The notes: generated from the letters alone by a model not told the origin. Shown: positions 49,701 through 61,420, counted from the stretch's first letter. The stretch: 64,000 bases of DNA from Planococcus citri (GCF_950023065.1 NC_088677.1:19365230-19429229), one strand, 5' to 3'. Translations and numbers: made by a program.

Positions 49701-49830
49701 TTTAGCAAACAAATGTTTCGGAAATCTATTTTGCTAAAATGTAAGACCCAAATTCGAGAGGAGGTGCTCGAATTGAAATATTGGAATTTTGAATTTTTTT
49801 TTTGGTGTGATTTTGACCGAAGTGTTTGAT
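49701..49830 (+). repeat. Repeat A copy 3, right half
   Basis: It resumes with TTTAGCAAACAAATG and continues through GACCCAAATTCGAGAGGAGGTGC, written here only in part, matching repeat A after its AAATTT centre. Confidence 0.75.
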
Positions 49831-50200
49831 AGTCTTGCAAATTGAATATTATTATTGCTAATTGTAAGAAAATGAGAGCAGCGATGTTACAAGTAAATAT
49901 TTTTTATACATCCAATAAAATAATACATTACAAAAAATTGCTAATTTCAAATTCATCAGTACAGAAAAATAAATTACAAAGATAAAATCATAATTGAACG
50001 AGAAAATTTACAAGTTATCAACGAAGAACACAGAATCGAGTCGATTTTGAAAATCAACACAACTCGAAATGAAGTCTTTTCAGAGTAGGCATAGAAATAA
50101 GAAATAATACTTACAACACGAAGTCTTTGAAAAGAACAAAACAAAAAAATTCAAAATTTCACGTAAGTACATTTTAGTCTAAAAATCAATGCTAAAAACA

Positions 50201-53200
50201 TCAACTTAACAATACGGTCGGTGCGTCGAATATTTTTGGTCGGTCTACTGTTTGTATTTTCATCACTGTAAAAGAAAAACAAAATGAACGATGAAAATAT
50301 AGAAAATTAAAATAAAGTATATCGTTTTATTTAAAGTCTTGATTTTTTTTCTTATTTGGATTTTCTTGCTTCACTTGGACAACCCTCCCCTCCACATGCC
50401 GAATTTCAGGTTCCGAGATCAATTTTTAGGAATGAGATGGGCTCCAGAGATGACAAAAAAATCAGAAACTGTCAAAAAAAACACTCCCAAAATGCACTGT
50501 TTTGTGGCTCGAAAGCAGTGAGGAGAGTTTGGAGAGTCGAAGTCTCCAAAAAGAGCATCAAGGACACCCTTCAAAAATTTCAGCTTCGTAAGTCAATTTT
50601 GAACTCTGGGGGTGACAAAAAATCGAAAATTATTTTTAAAAGGATGAAAATTTGCTTTTTTTGTGACTGGAAATCGTTGAGGAAAGTTGGAGAGTCAAAA
50701 CACGAAATCTCCTGATCTTTTTTAAAAAAACTGATCTCTTACAACGATCGAAATCGATTCATCGAAAATATAAATTTTCAAAACATCGATTTTTGAGAAA
50801 AATCGTGATTTGGGTACATTTTTAAAAAACAAAACTGAAGATGGATTTGAAAAGGTCAATCACTCTATTTGTTCAAAATCGAAAATCTAAAAATCAATTC
50901 TTCAAAAAAAAACACATTTTTGGATGAAAAATGCAATTTTTGCCAAAAATTTTTGATCCGGAAGTTGATTTTCATTTTTTGGAGTGGAAATGGATTTTTT
51001 AAAAAGTAAAAAAAAATGAAAAAACACGAATTTGGTCACTCAAATTTAGACCGCCTGATCAGCTTTGAAAGATCGATCACTTCTCATGATCGAAATTGAA
51101 AATTAAATACCGAATGTTCAGAAATATCGTCGGTTTTTGAAGGGGGGGGGGGGGGTGCAATTTTGCTCAATTTTTTCCGAATAAAAACGGAGTTGAATTT
51201 TAGAAGATCGATAATCAAAAATTAATAAACCTTAAAAATATCAAACTGAACATGAATCATGATTCACGAAACTAATCGATTTTCGACCAAGAAGACTTCA
51301 AGATGAATTGATTTTTCATTTTGAACATCATTTGATTGCACGAGATGAAAACTAGCAAATGAATCAACTGGGGAGGGGGGGGGGGGATTTATCGATTTTC
51401 GATCTGAAAGGCGGTTTTCAAAGATAAAATTTGGTTTTCCATTTCGAACCTGATTGATCATACTGATATGAGATCAAAAATCGCAATGAAATCGATTTTT
51501 TGGATTCGATTAATCGATTTCTGATCCAGAAGTCTATTTTTGAGGTTAAAATTGATTTTTTCGTTTCAAACATGTTTAACATTCGAGATCAAAAATCCCA
51601 CATGAATCGATATTGATTATTCGAATTATTCGATTATCGATTTTCGATCTAAAGGAATCAATTTTTTGTAGGAATTGTCGATTTTTTATCTGAAAGGCTG
51701 TTTTCAATGATGAAATTTGTTTTTCCATTTCAAACCTGATTGATCATATTGATATGGGAATGGGATCAAAAATCGCAATTCAATCGATTTTCTGGGTTCG
51801 ATTAATCGATGTTAGATCCAGAAGTCTATTTTTGAGGTTAAAATTGATCTTCCGTTTCAAACATGTTTAACATTCGAGATCAAAAATCGCACATGAATCG
51901 ATATTGATCAATCGAATTATTCGATTATCGATTTTCGATCTAAAAGAATCAATTTTTTGGAAGAATTGCCGATTTTTAATCCGAAAGGCTGTTTCAAATA
52001 TGAAATTTGGTTTTCTATTTCAAACCTGATTGATCATATTGATGGGATCGATTTTTGATCCAGAAGTCAATTTTAGAGGCTAAAATTATTGATTTTTCGT
52101 TTCGAACATGTTTAATATTAGACTATTAGAGATCAAAAATCGCAAATGAATCTATATCGATTGATCAAATTATTCGATTATCGATTTTCGATCTTAAAAA
52201 ATCAATTTTTTGGAGGAATTATCGATTTTTAATCTGAAAAGGCTGTTTTCAAAGATAAAATTTGGTTTTCCATTTCGAATCTGATTGATCATATTGATAT
52301 GGGAATGGGATCAAAAATCGCAATTCAATCGATTTTTTGGGTTCGATTAATCGATGTTAGATCCAGAAGTCTATTTTTGAGGCTAAAATTAGTGATTTTT
52401 CGTTTCAAACATGTTTAATATTAAAGATCAAAAATCGCAAATGAATCGATATCGATAAATCGAATTATTCGATATTCGATTTTCGATCTAAAAAAAATCA
52501 ATTTTTTGGAGGAATTATTGATTTTTGATCTGAAAAGGCTGTTTTCAAATATGAAATTTGGTTATTGATATGAGATCGAAAATCCCAATTAAATCGATTT
52601 TTTGGGTTAGATTAATCGATTTATGATTCAGAAGTCTATTTTTGAGGCTAAAATTATTGATTTTTTTCGTTTCAAACATGTTTAATATTACCTATTATAG
52701 ATAAAAAATCGCAGATGAATCAATATCGATTAATCAAATTATTCAGTTTAAAAGGCCGTTTTAAAAGCTGAAATTATTCGGTTTAAAAGGCCGTTTTAAA
52801 AGCTGAAGTTGATTTCTCATATTCATACAAGATCTATAATCGCAATTAAATCTTTTTTAGTGTGCTAGTGCGTAGCACACTATTAGTTTCGGTCTGAAAG
52901 TGGAAAAATTCTTTGGAACGAATGTTCTCTTAGATGGACTGGCCGATTTTTTTGAAATTTCCTTACGTAGATGCGGCTTGATGTGAGGCATTCAACACCC
53001 TAATTATAATTGCAATTACTCAATTAGCTTCTTGAGTAATTGCAATTAATTACGAAAATTTGTACCAAACTAGACAGCTGCGCCAAGCGCAGCTGTAATA
53101 GTGTGCGTAGCCTTTGGTTAGGAAAGCACAACCCAATTGCAATTTTGAAAAAAAAAAAGGAAAGCACAACCCAATTGCGATTTTGAAAAAAAAAAGCAAC

Positions 53201-56200
53201 ACACAATTTTGAAAAAAAGCACAACGCAAATTTCAAAAATGGAACGAAATTTCAAAAAAAAATGGCAATACAATTTTTAAAAAAAAGCACATTGCGATTT
53301 TCAAAAAAAAGCGCAACACAACTTTGAAAAAAAGCGATTGGGATTTTGAAAGCAGAACACAATCATGATTTTTAAAAAAAGCACAACGCGATTTCGGAAA
53401 AAAAGCACAACACAATTTTGGAAAAAAAGCACAACGCGATTTCTAGAAAAAAACACAACGCAATTTTCAAAAAAAGCACAAGGCAACTTTGAAAAAACGT
53501 GATTGGGATTTTGAGAGCAGAACGCAATGATTTTTTAAAAAAAACACGTGATTTCGAGAAAAAAAGCACAACGCGATTTTCAAAAAAAGCACAACACAAC
53601 TTTGAAAAAAAGTGATTGGGATTTTGAAAGCAGAACGCAATCATGATATTAAGAAAAAAGCACAACGCGATTATGAAGAAAAAAAACAATGTGATTTTGG
53701 AAAAAAAGCACAACGCGAGTTTTAGAAAAAAAAGCACAACGCGATTCCAAAAAAAAGCACAATGCAAACTTTAAAAAAAGCACAACCAGAATTTTGGAAA
53801 AAAAGCACTACGCAATTTTGAAAAAAAGAACACCACGAACTTCAGAAAAAAAAACACCATTTTGAAAAAAAAAGCACAACGCGAATTTAGGAAAAAACAA
53901 GCACAGCGCGATTCTTTAAAAAAAGCACAACTGGAAATTTGAAAAAAAGCACAACGCGAGTTTTAGAAGAAAAAGCACAACGCAATTTCGAAAAAAAAGC
54001 ACAACGCAAACTTTGAAAAGAAAGCACAACGCGATTTTGAAAAAAAGAACAACGCGATTTGAAAAAGAAGAACACCATGAACCTTAGAAAAAAAGCACAA
54101 CGCGAACTTCGAAAAAAAAGCACAACGCGAATTTTGAAAAAAAGTACAACACGATTTCGAAAAAAGCACAAAGCGATTTTGCACAATGCGATTTCATAAT
54201 AAAACACAACGCTATTTCGGAAAAAAACAACACGATTTCAGAAAAAATAAGCACAACGAGATTTCAAAAAAAAAGGATAACGCGATTTTGAAAAAAAAGC
54301 ACAACGCAAACATCGACAAAAAAAGCACAACGCGATTCCAAAAAAAAAGCACAACGCGAATTTTGAAAAAAAAGCACAACCAGAATTTTGGAAAAAAAGC
54401 ACAACGCGATTTTGAAAAAAAGAACACCACGAACTTCAGAAAAAAAACACCATTTTGAAAAAAAAAGCACAATGCAAGTTTTAGAAAAAAAAGCACAACG
54501 CGAACTTTGAAAAAAAAGCACAACGCAAATTTAGGAAAAAACAAGCACAGCGCGATTCTTAAAAAAAAGCACAGCGCGATTCTTAAAAAAAAGCACAACC
54601 GGAAATTCGAAAAAAAAGCACAACGCGAGTTTTAGAAGAAAAAGCACAACGCGATTTTGAAAAAAAAGCACAACGCAAACTTTGAAAAAAAAGCACAACG
54701 CGATTTTGAAAAAAAGAACACCACAAACTCTATAAAAAAAGCACAACGCGAACTTCCAAAAAAGCACAACGCGAATTTTGAAAAAAAGCACAACACAATT
54801 TTGAAAAAAGCACATCGCGATTTTGCACAATGCGATTTCATAAAAAAACACGCTATTTTGGGAAAAAAACAACGCGATTTCAGAAAAAATAAGCACAACG
54901 TGATTTCAAAAATAAAGACAACGCGATTTTGAAGAAAAGGCACAACGCAAACATCGACAAAAAAAAGCACAACGTGAACTTCAGAAAAAAAAGCACAACG
55001 CGAATTTTAGAAAAAAAAGCACATGCGATTCCAAAAAAAAGCACAACGCGATTTTGAAAAGAAGCACAATGCAAATTTGCAAAAAAAAGCACCGTGCGAA
55101 TTTGAAATAAAGCACACGATTTTGAAAAAAGCACAACGCGATTTCAAATAAAGCGCAATGCGATATCGAAAAAAAGCACTGCGCGAATTTGAAAAAAAGC
55201 ATTTGAAAAAAAGCACAAATAAATTTCAAAAATGAAAACGCGATTTCAAAAAAAAGCACAAAGTGATTTTGAAAAAAAAGCACAATGGGATTTTAAAAAA
55301 AAAAAACACTACGTTATTTCGAAAAAAAGCACCACACGATTTCGGAAAAAAAAGCACAACGCGATTTCAATAAAAAAAAGCAAGACTCGATTTCGAAAAC
55401 AAACCCACACCGCAATTTTGAAAAAAAAAGCACAACATGATTATGAAAAAAAAAACATGAAAGAAACGCGATTTTGAAAAAAAGCACAACACAATTTTGA
55501 AAAAAAAAACATGAAAAAACGCGATTTTGAAAAAAAAGCACAATACGATTTTGAAAAAAAAGCACAACACGATTTTGAAAAAAAAAGCACAACGTGATTT
55601 TAAAAAAAAGCACCACACGATTTCAGAAAAAAAAGCACAACGCAATTTCAATAAAAAAAGCAAGACGCGATTTCGAAAACAAAAGCACACCGCAATTCTG
55701 AAAAAAAAGCACAACACGATTATGAAAAAAAAAACATGAAAAAACGCGATTTTGAAAAAAAAAGCACAACACGATTTAGAAAAAAAGCACAACACGATTT
55801 TGAAAAAAAAGCACAATGCGATTTTTAAAAAACAGCACCACATGATTTCAGAAAAAAAAGCAGGATGCGATTTTGAAAACAAAAGCACACCGCGATTTTG
55901 AAAAAAAGCACAACACAATTATGAAAAAAACGATTTTGAAAAAAAAGCACCACGCAATTTCAGAAAAAAAAGCAGGACGCGATTTCAATAAAAAATTAAA
56001 AGCACAACACGATTTCAAAAACAAAAGCACATCGCGATTTTGAAAAAAAAAGCACAACAAGATTATGAAAAAAAAACGTGAAAAAAACGCGATTTTGAAA
56101 AAAAAGCACAATGCGATACTGAAAGTTCAAAAGCTCGAAAACACAATGCGATTAAAAAAGCACTACGCAAATACGAAAGCTCGAAAGTATAACGCGACAC

Positions 56201-59200
56201 GGATAGAACTTCTCTGGAGCACAGCCAAAGCGCAAATGATGGGTGGGATTTGACTACTACGGGTAACCACCTGCTTTCATTGTCTAGGTACTGAATGTGT
56301 GTAAATGAAACACCTGCAGGTGTTCTAAAAACCTTTCTCAAAATTGAACAATAGAGAAAATTTTATAACCCCCTGTGGTGTTACATTTAGGTATAAGCGA
56401 GACAATAGGCGGCAAATCACTTTGAACCAAATTTGAAATGTTTGAAATTGAACAATGGGAAAGATAACACTGTAGATAAGAATATTTTCGGACACCTGCT
56501 GTGTTACATTTTAAAACTGGTGTCGGCGCCGCCTTTGATACCTTTCTCATTGTTCAATTTTGAAAATTTAAAGTTTAGCTCCACGTGGAGCCCCAACATG
56601 CTCTTCAAAATTAAATTTTTACCACCCGTTGTGTTCGCTCAATTCAATAAAAACTGGCAGATAAGTGAACACAAAGGGTGTCGGCTTTGCTTTTGATAAA
56701 ATCTTTTCTGAACCCCCGTGGTGTAACATAAATTTCAAAATTTAAATGACGTCGGCTTCCCTTTTGATATGGCCCTTTTCCCCTTTTTATTCTTTTTTTG
56801 GTACAAATTTTCATAATTAATTGCAATTACTCAAGAAGCTAATTGAGTAATTGCAATTATAATTACGGCGTTCCATGCCTCACGTTAGACCACATCTACG
56901 TACGAAAATTTCAAAAAAATTGGCCCATCCATCTATGAGAACATTCGTTCCAAAGAATTTTTCCACTTTCAGACCGAAACTAATAGTGTGCTACGCACAG
57001 TCGACAAAAGCAAAGCCGACGTCAGATAAATTTTGAAATTTATGTAACACCACAGGGGTTCTAAAATCTTTTCTATTGTTCAATTTTCGAATTTATTTTT
57101 CAAAATTGAATAATGGAAAAGATTTTATCAAAAGCGAAGCCGACATCTGTTTTAAAATGTAACACCGCAGGTGTCCTAAAATATTCTTAACTACAGTGTT
57201 ATCTTTCCCATTGTTCAATTTCAAACATTTCTCTATTGTTCAATTTTGAGAAAGGTTTTTAGAACACCTGCAGGTGTTTCATTTACACACATTCAGTACC
57301 TAGACACCGCAAGCAGGTGGTTACCCTTTCAGAACCAAAAACAGGTGGTTACCCTTTCGGAACAAAACCCACCAGTCATTTGTGATTTTGCTGTGCTCCC
57401 AAGAGGTTCTCTCAGTACCATAGTGCTTTTAGAGTCCCATATGCTTTCAACTCAGGAGCTTTCAGAATAGCATAGTGTACTTATTTGGAATCACTTTGTG
57501 CTTTTTATTTCAAAATGATGTTGTGCTTTTTTTCAAATTTGCATTCTTTTTTTTTCAAAATCGCATTGTGCTTTTTTTCAAATTCGCATTGTGCTTTTTT
57601 TTTCAAAATCGCGTTGTGCTTTTTTTTCAAATTCGCGTTGTGCTTTTTTTCAGAATCATCTGTGTTTTTTTTCAAATTTGTGTTGTGCTTTTTTTTATTA
57701 AATCGCTTGTGCTTTTTTTCAAATTTGCGTTGTGCTTTTTTTCCTAAATCGCGTGGTGCTTTTTTTTCCAAATAGAGTTGTGCTTTTTTTTCAAACAGAG
57801 TTGTGCTTTTTTTAAAAATTGCTTGGCTATTTTTTCAAATTTGCGTTGCGCTTTTTTTTTTAAAATCGCATTACGCTTTTTTCATAATTGCGTTGTGCTT
57901 TTTTTTCCAAATCGCGTTGTGCTTTTTTTTCTAAATCACATTGTGCTTTTTTTTTACAAAATTGAGTTGTGCTTTTTTTCTAAATCCTGTTGTGCTTTTT
58001 TTCAAATTCATGTTGTGCTTTTTTTTTAAATCGCACAGGGTTGTAAGGTAATTTATGTCGGTAAATTACGGCGGTATTTTACCGTATTTTACGGTATTTT
58101 ACCAAAAGTTTATTACCGTATTTTACCGTAAATTACCAAAAAGCATTTTTTTGCCACATTATTTGAAAGTTGAAAGGATGAATCAACAGCTGAAGATGAT
58201 TGGCATCAAAATTCACAATTAATTTGCATCAATGCTAAAGATAATTGATACATGCTACATATAAACAGGAAAATATCTTGAAAATTACCAAACAATTGCC
58301 AGAAAATTATTCACAATTGGTCAAAAATTAGAAAAAATTGCATCAAATCGTGAAAACATGTTGAAATGTCATTAAAATGTACTTCAAAATCATTAAATTT
58401 TGGTTATTTCAATCATTAAAATAACCAAATTGGTCAATTTTTTATTTTTTGACAATGTTGAATGATTTTAAATTTTAATTTTAATCCATGCATGGTTATT
58501 GGTTATACAATTAATTTTTCCCCATTGGCCATCTTTCATCACTTTTTACTTTTTAGTAATTTTCAGTAACTTCAATGTTTTTCAATTTCAAGTGTTGTTA
58601 ATGTAATTTTTAATTTTAACCCTTTTATAGTTTCATATTGTTTTCAAATTTCAAGCAGAAAATTATTGAAATTTCCACCCATTACACAATATACAATAAT
58701 TTTAAGGTGCGTTCATGATTGTCTGTAACTAACCGTAATAAAAGTTACGGTCTGTTATGGAAAAGTAAAATACAAGAATTCTTATGGCGTAGTTCACGTT
58801 GTCCGTAACCGTAACTTTTTGTTTTACAGAAAAGAACAAAGAAAAATTACAGAAAAGTAAAAAAATTTTTACTTTTCTGTAACAGGCCGTAAGAGTTACG
58901 GACAATCATAAACACACCTTTATATGTTTGAACTTTTGAAGGTTTGAACACTATATAAGTTCATTATATTCAAGTTGGTAAAATACGGTAAAATACCGTA
59001 TTTTACCGTATTTTACCGCCGTATTTTACCAGCGAATAAATTACGGTAATTTAACAACCCTGAAATCGCATTGTGCTTTTTTTTCAAATTTGCGTTGTGC
59101 TTTTTTTTCAAATTCACATTGTGTTTTTTTTCTAAATCGCATTGTGCTTTTTTTAAAAACCGCATTGTGCTTTTTTCAAATTTGCGGTGTGCTTTTTTTC

Positions 59201-61251
59201 AAATTCGCGTTGTGCTTTTTTTTTTGAAACTCAGTTGTGCTTTTTTTTCAAAGTCGTGTTGTGCGTTTTTTTGTTTTTTTCCGAAGTCGTGTTGTGCTTT
59301 TTTTTTTACTGAAATCGCGTTGTGCCTTTTTTTCTGTAATCGCGTTGTGCTTTTTTTTCGAAATCGCGTTGTGCTTTATTTTGCTTTTTTACCAAAATCG
59401 TGTTGTTTTTTCCCCCAAAATCACGTTGTGCTTTATTTTGCTTTTTTCAAAATCACATTGTGATTTTGTTCGAAATCGCGTTGTGCTTTTTTTTGAAGTC
59501 GCGTTGTGCTTTTTTTCAAATTCACATTGTGCTTTTTTTTCCAAATTTGCGTTCTTTTTTTTTGAAATCGCATTTTAATTTCGAATTTGCGCTGTGCTTT
59601 TTTTCAAACGGGATGTGTTTTTTTTCCAAAATCGTGTTGTGCTTATTTTTTTGAAATTACGTTTTTATTTTCAAAATTGCTTTGTTTTTTTTTTGAAATT
59701 GCGCTGTGTGTTCTTTTTTAAAAAATCTTGTTGTGCTTCTGTTTTCAAAATCGTGTTGTGCTTTGTTTGGAAGTTGTGTTTTTTTAAATTTTAAATCAAA
59801 ATTGTGTTCTGCTTTTGAAATCCCAATTGTGTTTTTTCAAAACCGCGTTGTGCTTTGTTTTTTAAATTCGCGTTGTGCTTTCAAAATCAAAATTGCGTTC
59901 TGCTTTGGAAACCCAAAATTGCGTTCTTTTCGAAATTGGGTTTTACTTATGTAACAAAATAAGCTACGCACACTGTTACTGTCTAGAAGCGCAGCTGTCT
60001 AGTTTTTTTTGTTTTTGTTTTGTTCTAATCACAACAATTCCTCTCCTGGCTGTTATCACTAACAAGACAAAAGCACCAATTCACCTTTAGTTTTCCAAAG
60101 GCGCATTAGCAGACGGTGTGGCGCCAAAAGGAGGTGCGTTTGCTGTAGCTGGTACCTATAGTTTGTGTAGCAGCAGGTGTATAGGTGCATACATCAGCAA
60201 ACCAACGAAAGAGGTGTACAATTTAATAATTACATCGAAGACAAACATTTAGTATTCTTTTTAAAAAATTTGGAACGTAAATTTTCTAACAATATTTACT
60301 ATCGAACGTGGCCCAGTCGCATTTACCGTACAGCCCCTCTTCTAAATTACGCATTCGTTGAGCTCTGGCTTCCTTGTAGGCTCTTTGGCACTCTTTTTTG
60401 AAAGTCTTAGGACTGAGCGATTGATCGGAGCGATACTGGTCATCGTACCAAGACCCGCCGCCATCCCACGATGGTTCGTATTCTTGCGGCGCTCCTCGTC
60501 TCGACACCGAATCCAGATTATCTATGGTACCCGAGTACCTCGTAGGACCACCTCGGATCGACTCTGGTGGATAATCGTCGGTGTAAGGTCTATAAGAGGC
60601 AGTCGAAGCCGGCGGCTGAGGGTATCTGAATCTACCAGAGGCTGTCGAAGGCTCGTACAGAGAAGGTTTATAACTAGTTCGGGGGTCCGGTTCCGGATGC
60701 GGTGCGTATCTGCTTCTTTTACTGTTCGGGTCAGCGTAACCCATGTCGTTGCCGGGCAGAGCACTCGTAAAGCCTTTGAAAGTGCTGGTGGTCGAGTTAC
60801 TCGTATTTTGAGCGCACATTTGCGGCTGCGACGAATGCTCGTGTCTGTGCGGCGGCTGAGGTTTATCGTATTCCGAGCCTAAGACGCTGCCAACACCTCC
60901 GTACTGAGCAGCAGATCCTCCTCGGCAATAGGATGACGACGTTGGTGGCGGTCCATTGGCTCTCGAGTATTGCGAATATGACGAAGGCGCTTCGCTCAGA
61001 CGTCTGTTATCGTAGGATTCGGCTGCGACCGAACGTCGATCCCATCGCGATGTCGAGTCTCTGCCGGCGCCAGCTGCCATCGAACGAGACGATAACATGG
61101 AATCGGCATCGTAGTCGTGTTTCGTACTATTCAACGAACCGCCATCGTACTCTAAATTACGAGCAGCGTGGTGGCCGTAGCGCGGCGGAGTGCGAGCTCT
61201 GTACCCTGAGGAACCAGCATAATTAACATCGTACTCGTTCGGATGATTCAT
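50201..61251 (-). CDS. Uncharacterised disordered protein
   Basis: Exon 1 is 60300-61251 (317 codons plus one base). I join it to a small last exon at 50201-50265. The donor is GATA|GTAAAT and the acceptor TTTTACAG|TG, in matching phase, giving 338 residues ending KIQTVDRPKIFDAPTVLLS. If it is not spliced there, the frame stops at 60286 after 321 residues. The protein is rich in Ser, Tyr, Arg, Pro and Gly and looks disordered. The best-structured part is near the C-terminus (TFKKECQRAYKEARAQRMRN, LEEGLYGKCDWATFD). There is no signal peptide or membrane segment. I do not recognise the family. Codon use and base composition of exon 1 differ sharply from the flanking repeats, which supports a real gene. 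The implied ~10 kb intron contains the satellite and foldback. Confidence 0.6.
50340..51379. other. Intronic AT-rich stretch, no gene seen
   Basis: A degenerate mixture of AAAAATCGATTTTT-like words grades into the satellite that follows. No feature is supported. Confidence 0.35.
51380..52858. repeat. ~290-bp satellite rich in ATCGAT
   Basis: About five tandem units have phase marker TCTGAAAGGCTGTTTTC near 51400, 51695, 51980, 52235 and 52530, with a partial unit to 52810. Each contains ATTGATCATATTGATATG, TTCGATTAATCGAT, AGATCCAGAAGTCTATTTTT and several ATCGAT sites, with TATCGATA near 52447. The array stops abruptly at the AGTGTGCTA...TAGCACACT palindrome at 52859. Confidence 0.85.
52859..53068 (+). 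repeat. Unit U with terminal palindrome
   Basis: It starts with a short hairpin (AGTGTGCTA, 5-nt loop, TAGCACACT) and contains AATTGCAATTACTCAATTAG. An inverted copy of about 205 bp lies at 56795-57000. The word AGTGTGCGTAGC recurs at the borders of the adjacent foldback (53094 and 59970). Confidence 0.75.
53120..56200 (+). repeat. GCACAACGCGATTTTG + A-tract minisatellite, left arm
   Basis: About 130 imperfect copies of a 22-27 bp unit, GCACAACGCGATTTTG followed by 4-9 A, with common variants CGAATTTTG, CGAACTTTG and CGATTTCG. The unit contains no stop codon in several frames. This produces long artificial open frames (runs of CFFFKIALCFF in one strand, RDFEKKAQ in the other) that should not be called genes. 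Confidence 0.92.
56206..57450. repeat. Palindromic core of the foldback
   Basis: Positions 56215-56560 reappear inverted at about 57030-57420 (shared ACACCTGCAGGTGTTC, CATTTACACACATTCAG, TACCTAGACA). The middle holds the inverted unit U. Repeated words GTGTTACATTT and AAGCCGACGTC lie near the centre. There is no open frame of interest. Confidence 0.75.
58036..59062. mobile_element. hAT-like MITE with perfect 8-bp TSD
   Basis: The ends are CAGGGTTGT and ACAACCCTG, with longer imperfect homology inward. The element is flanked by AAATCGCA on both sides (58028-58035 and 59063-59070). The 8-bp duplication and CAGGG terminus are hAT hallmarks. The subterminal regions carry repeated TATTTTACCG/CGGTAAAATA words, probably transposase-binding sites. 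It is 1027 bp with no transposase, and is inserted in the minisatellite arm. Confidence 0.88.
58705..58919. mobile_element. PIF/Harbinger-like MITE nested in the hAT element
   Basis: Inverted ends AGGTGCGTTCATGATTGTC and, from the right, AGGTGTGTTTATGATTGTC match over ~24 bp with three differences. They are flanked by TTA at 58702-58704 and 58920-58922. A TTA target duplication suggests PIF/Harbinger, though a 3-bp duplication is weak on its own. The element is 215 bp and non-coding. Confidence 0.65.
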
Positions 61252-61420
61252 TAAGAGACTTAAAACGACGAACCGTTGACCAAAAAAAAAAAACTATCGA
61301 TTTAAATAGTACGATTCCAGCTCGTTCACTAAAAAATATAACAAAAGTACGCCGCGCGAGCCGAGTGCACGACGAATAGTCCACCATCTTAGCGTAAGGC
61401 GTAAGCCATATTTGCTAAGC
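61252..61420 (-). promoter_or_regulatory. CpG-rich 5' region of the uncharacterised gene
   Basis: The sequence just upstream of the minus-strand ATG is GC/CpG-rich (e.g. GTACGCCGCGCGAGCC near 61348) in an AT-rich neighbourhood. On the gene strand it contains AAGATGG (near 61385), a YY1-like word often found at promoters. This supports the chosen start of exon 1. Confidence 0.45.

Larger units (their letters stand above)
57480..59940 (-). repeat. Same minisatellite, right arm in inverse orientation
   Basis: The complement of the left-arm unit (T-tract followed by CAAAATCGCGTTGTGC) is tandemly repeated, with 58036-59062 occupied by an inserted element. Excluding that element the array is about 1.4 kb, less than half the left arm, so the two arms have expanded unequally. 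Confidence 0.9.
53069..60003. mobile_element. 6.9-kb foldback with opposed minisatellite arms
   Basis: The left end ACTAGACAGCTGCGC...AGTGTGCGTAGC (53069-53110) is answered by its reverse complement GCTACGCACACT...GCGCAGCTGTCTAGT at 59968-60003. The left arm (53120-56200) and right arm (57480-59940) are tandem arrays of the same unit in opposite orientation. A palindromic core (56206-57450) separates them. The right arm is interrupted by a hAT-like element. No transposase is encoded. Foldback describes its form; its superfamily is unknown. Confidence 0.7.

Noticed and set aside
53120..56200. Regularly spaced repeats resembling a CRISPR array
   Set aside because: There are no unique spacers. 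Units are contiguous minisatellite copies in a eukaryotic intron with no cas genes.
53024..59954. Dozens of overlapping 60-183 residue open frames rich in Phe and Cys, or in Lys, on both strands
   Set aside because: They are translations of a stop-free 22-27 bp minisatellite, shift frame with A-tract length, and show no protein-like conservation.
60358..60882. 174-codon plus-strand frame
   Set aside because: It is antisense to the disordered-protein exon and Arg-rich as a result of that gene's codon pattern.
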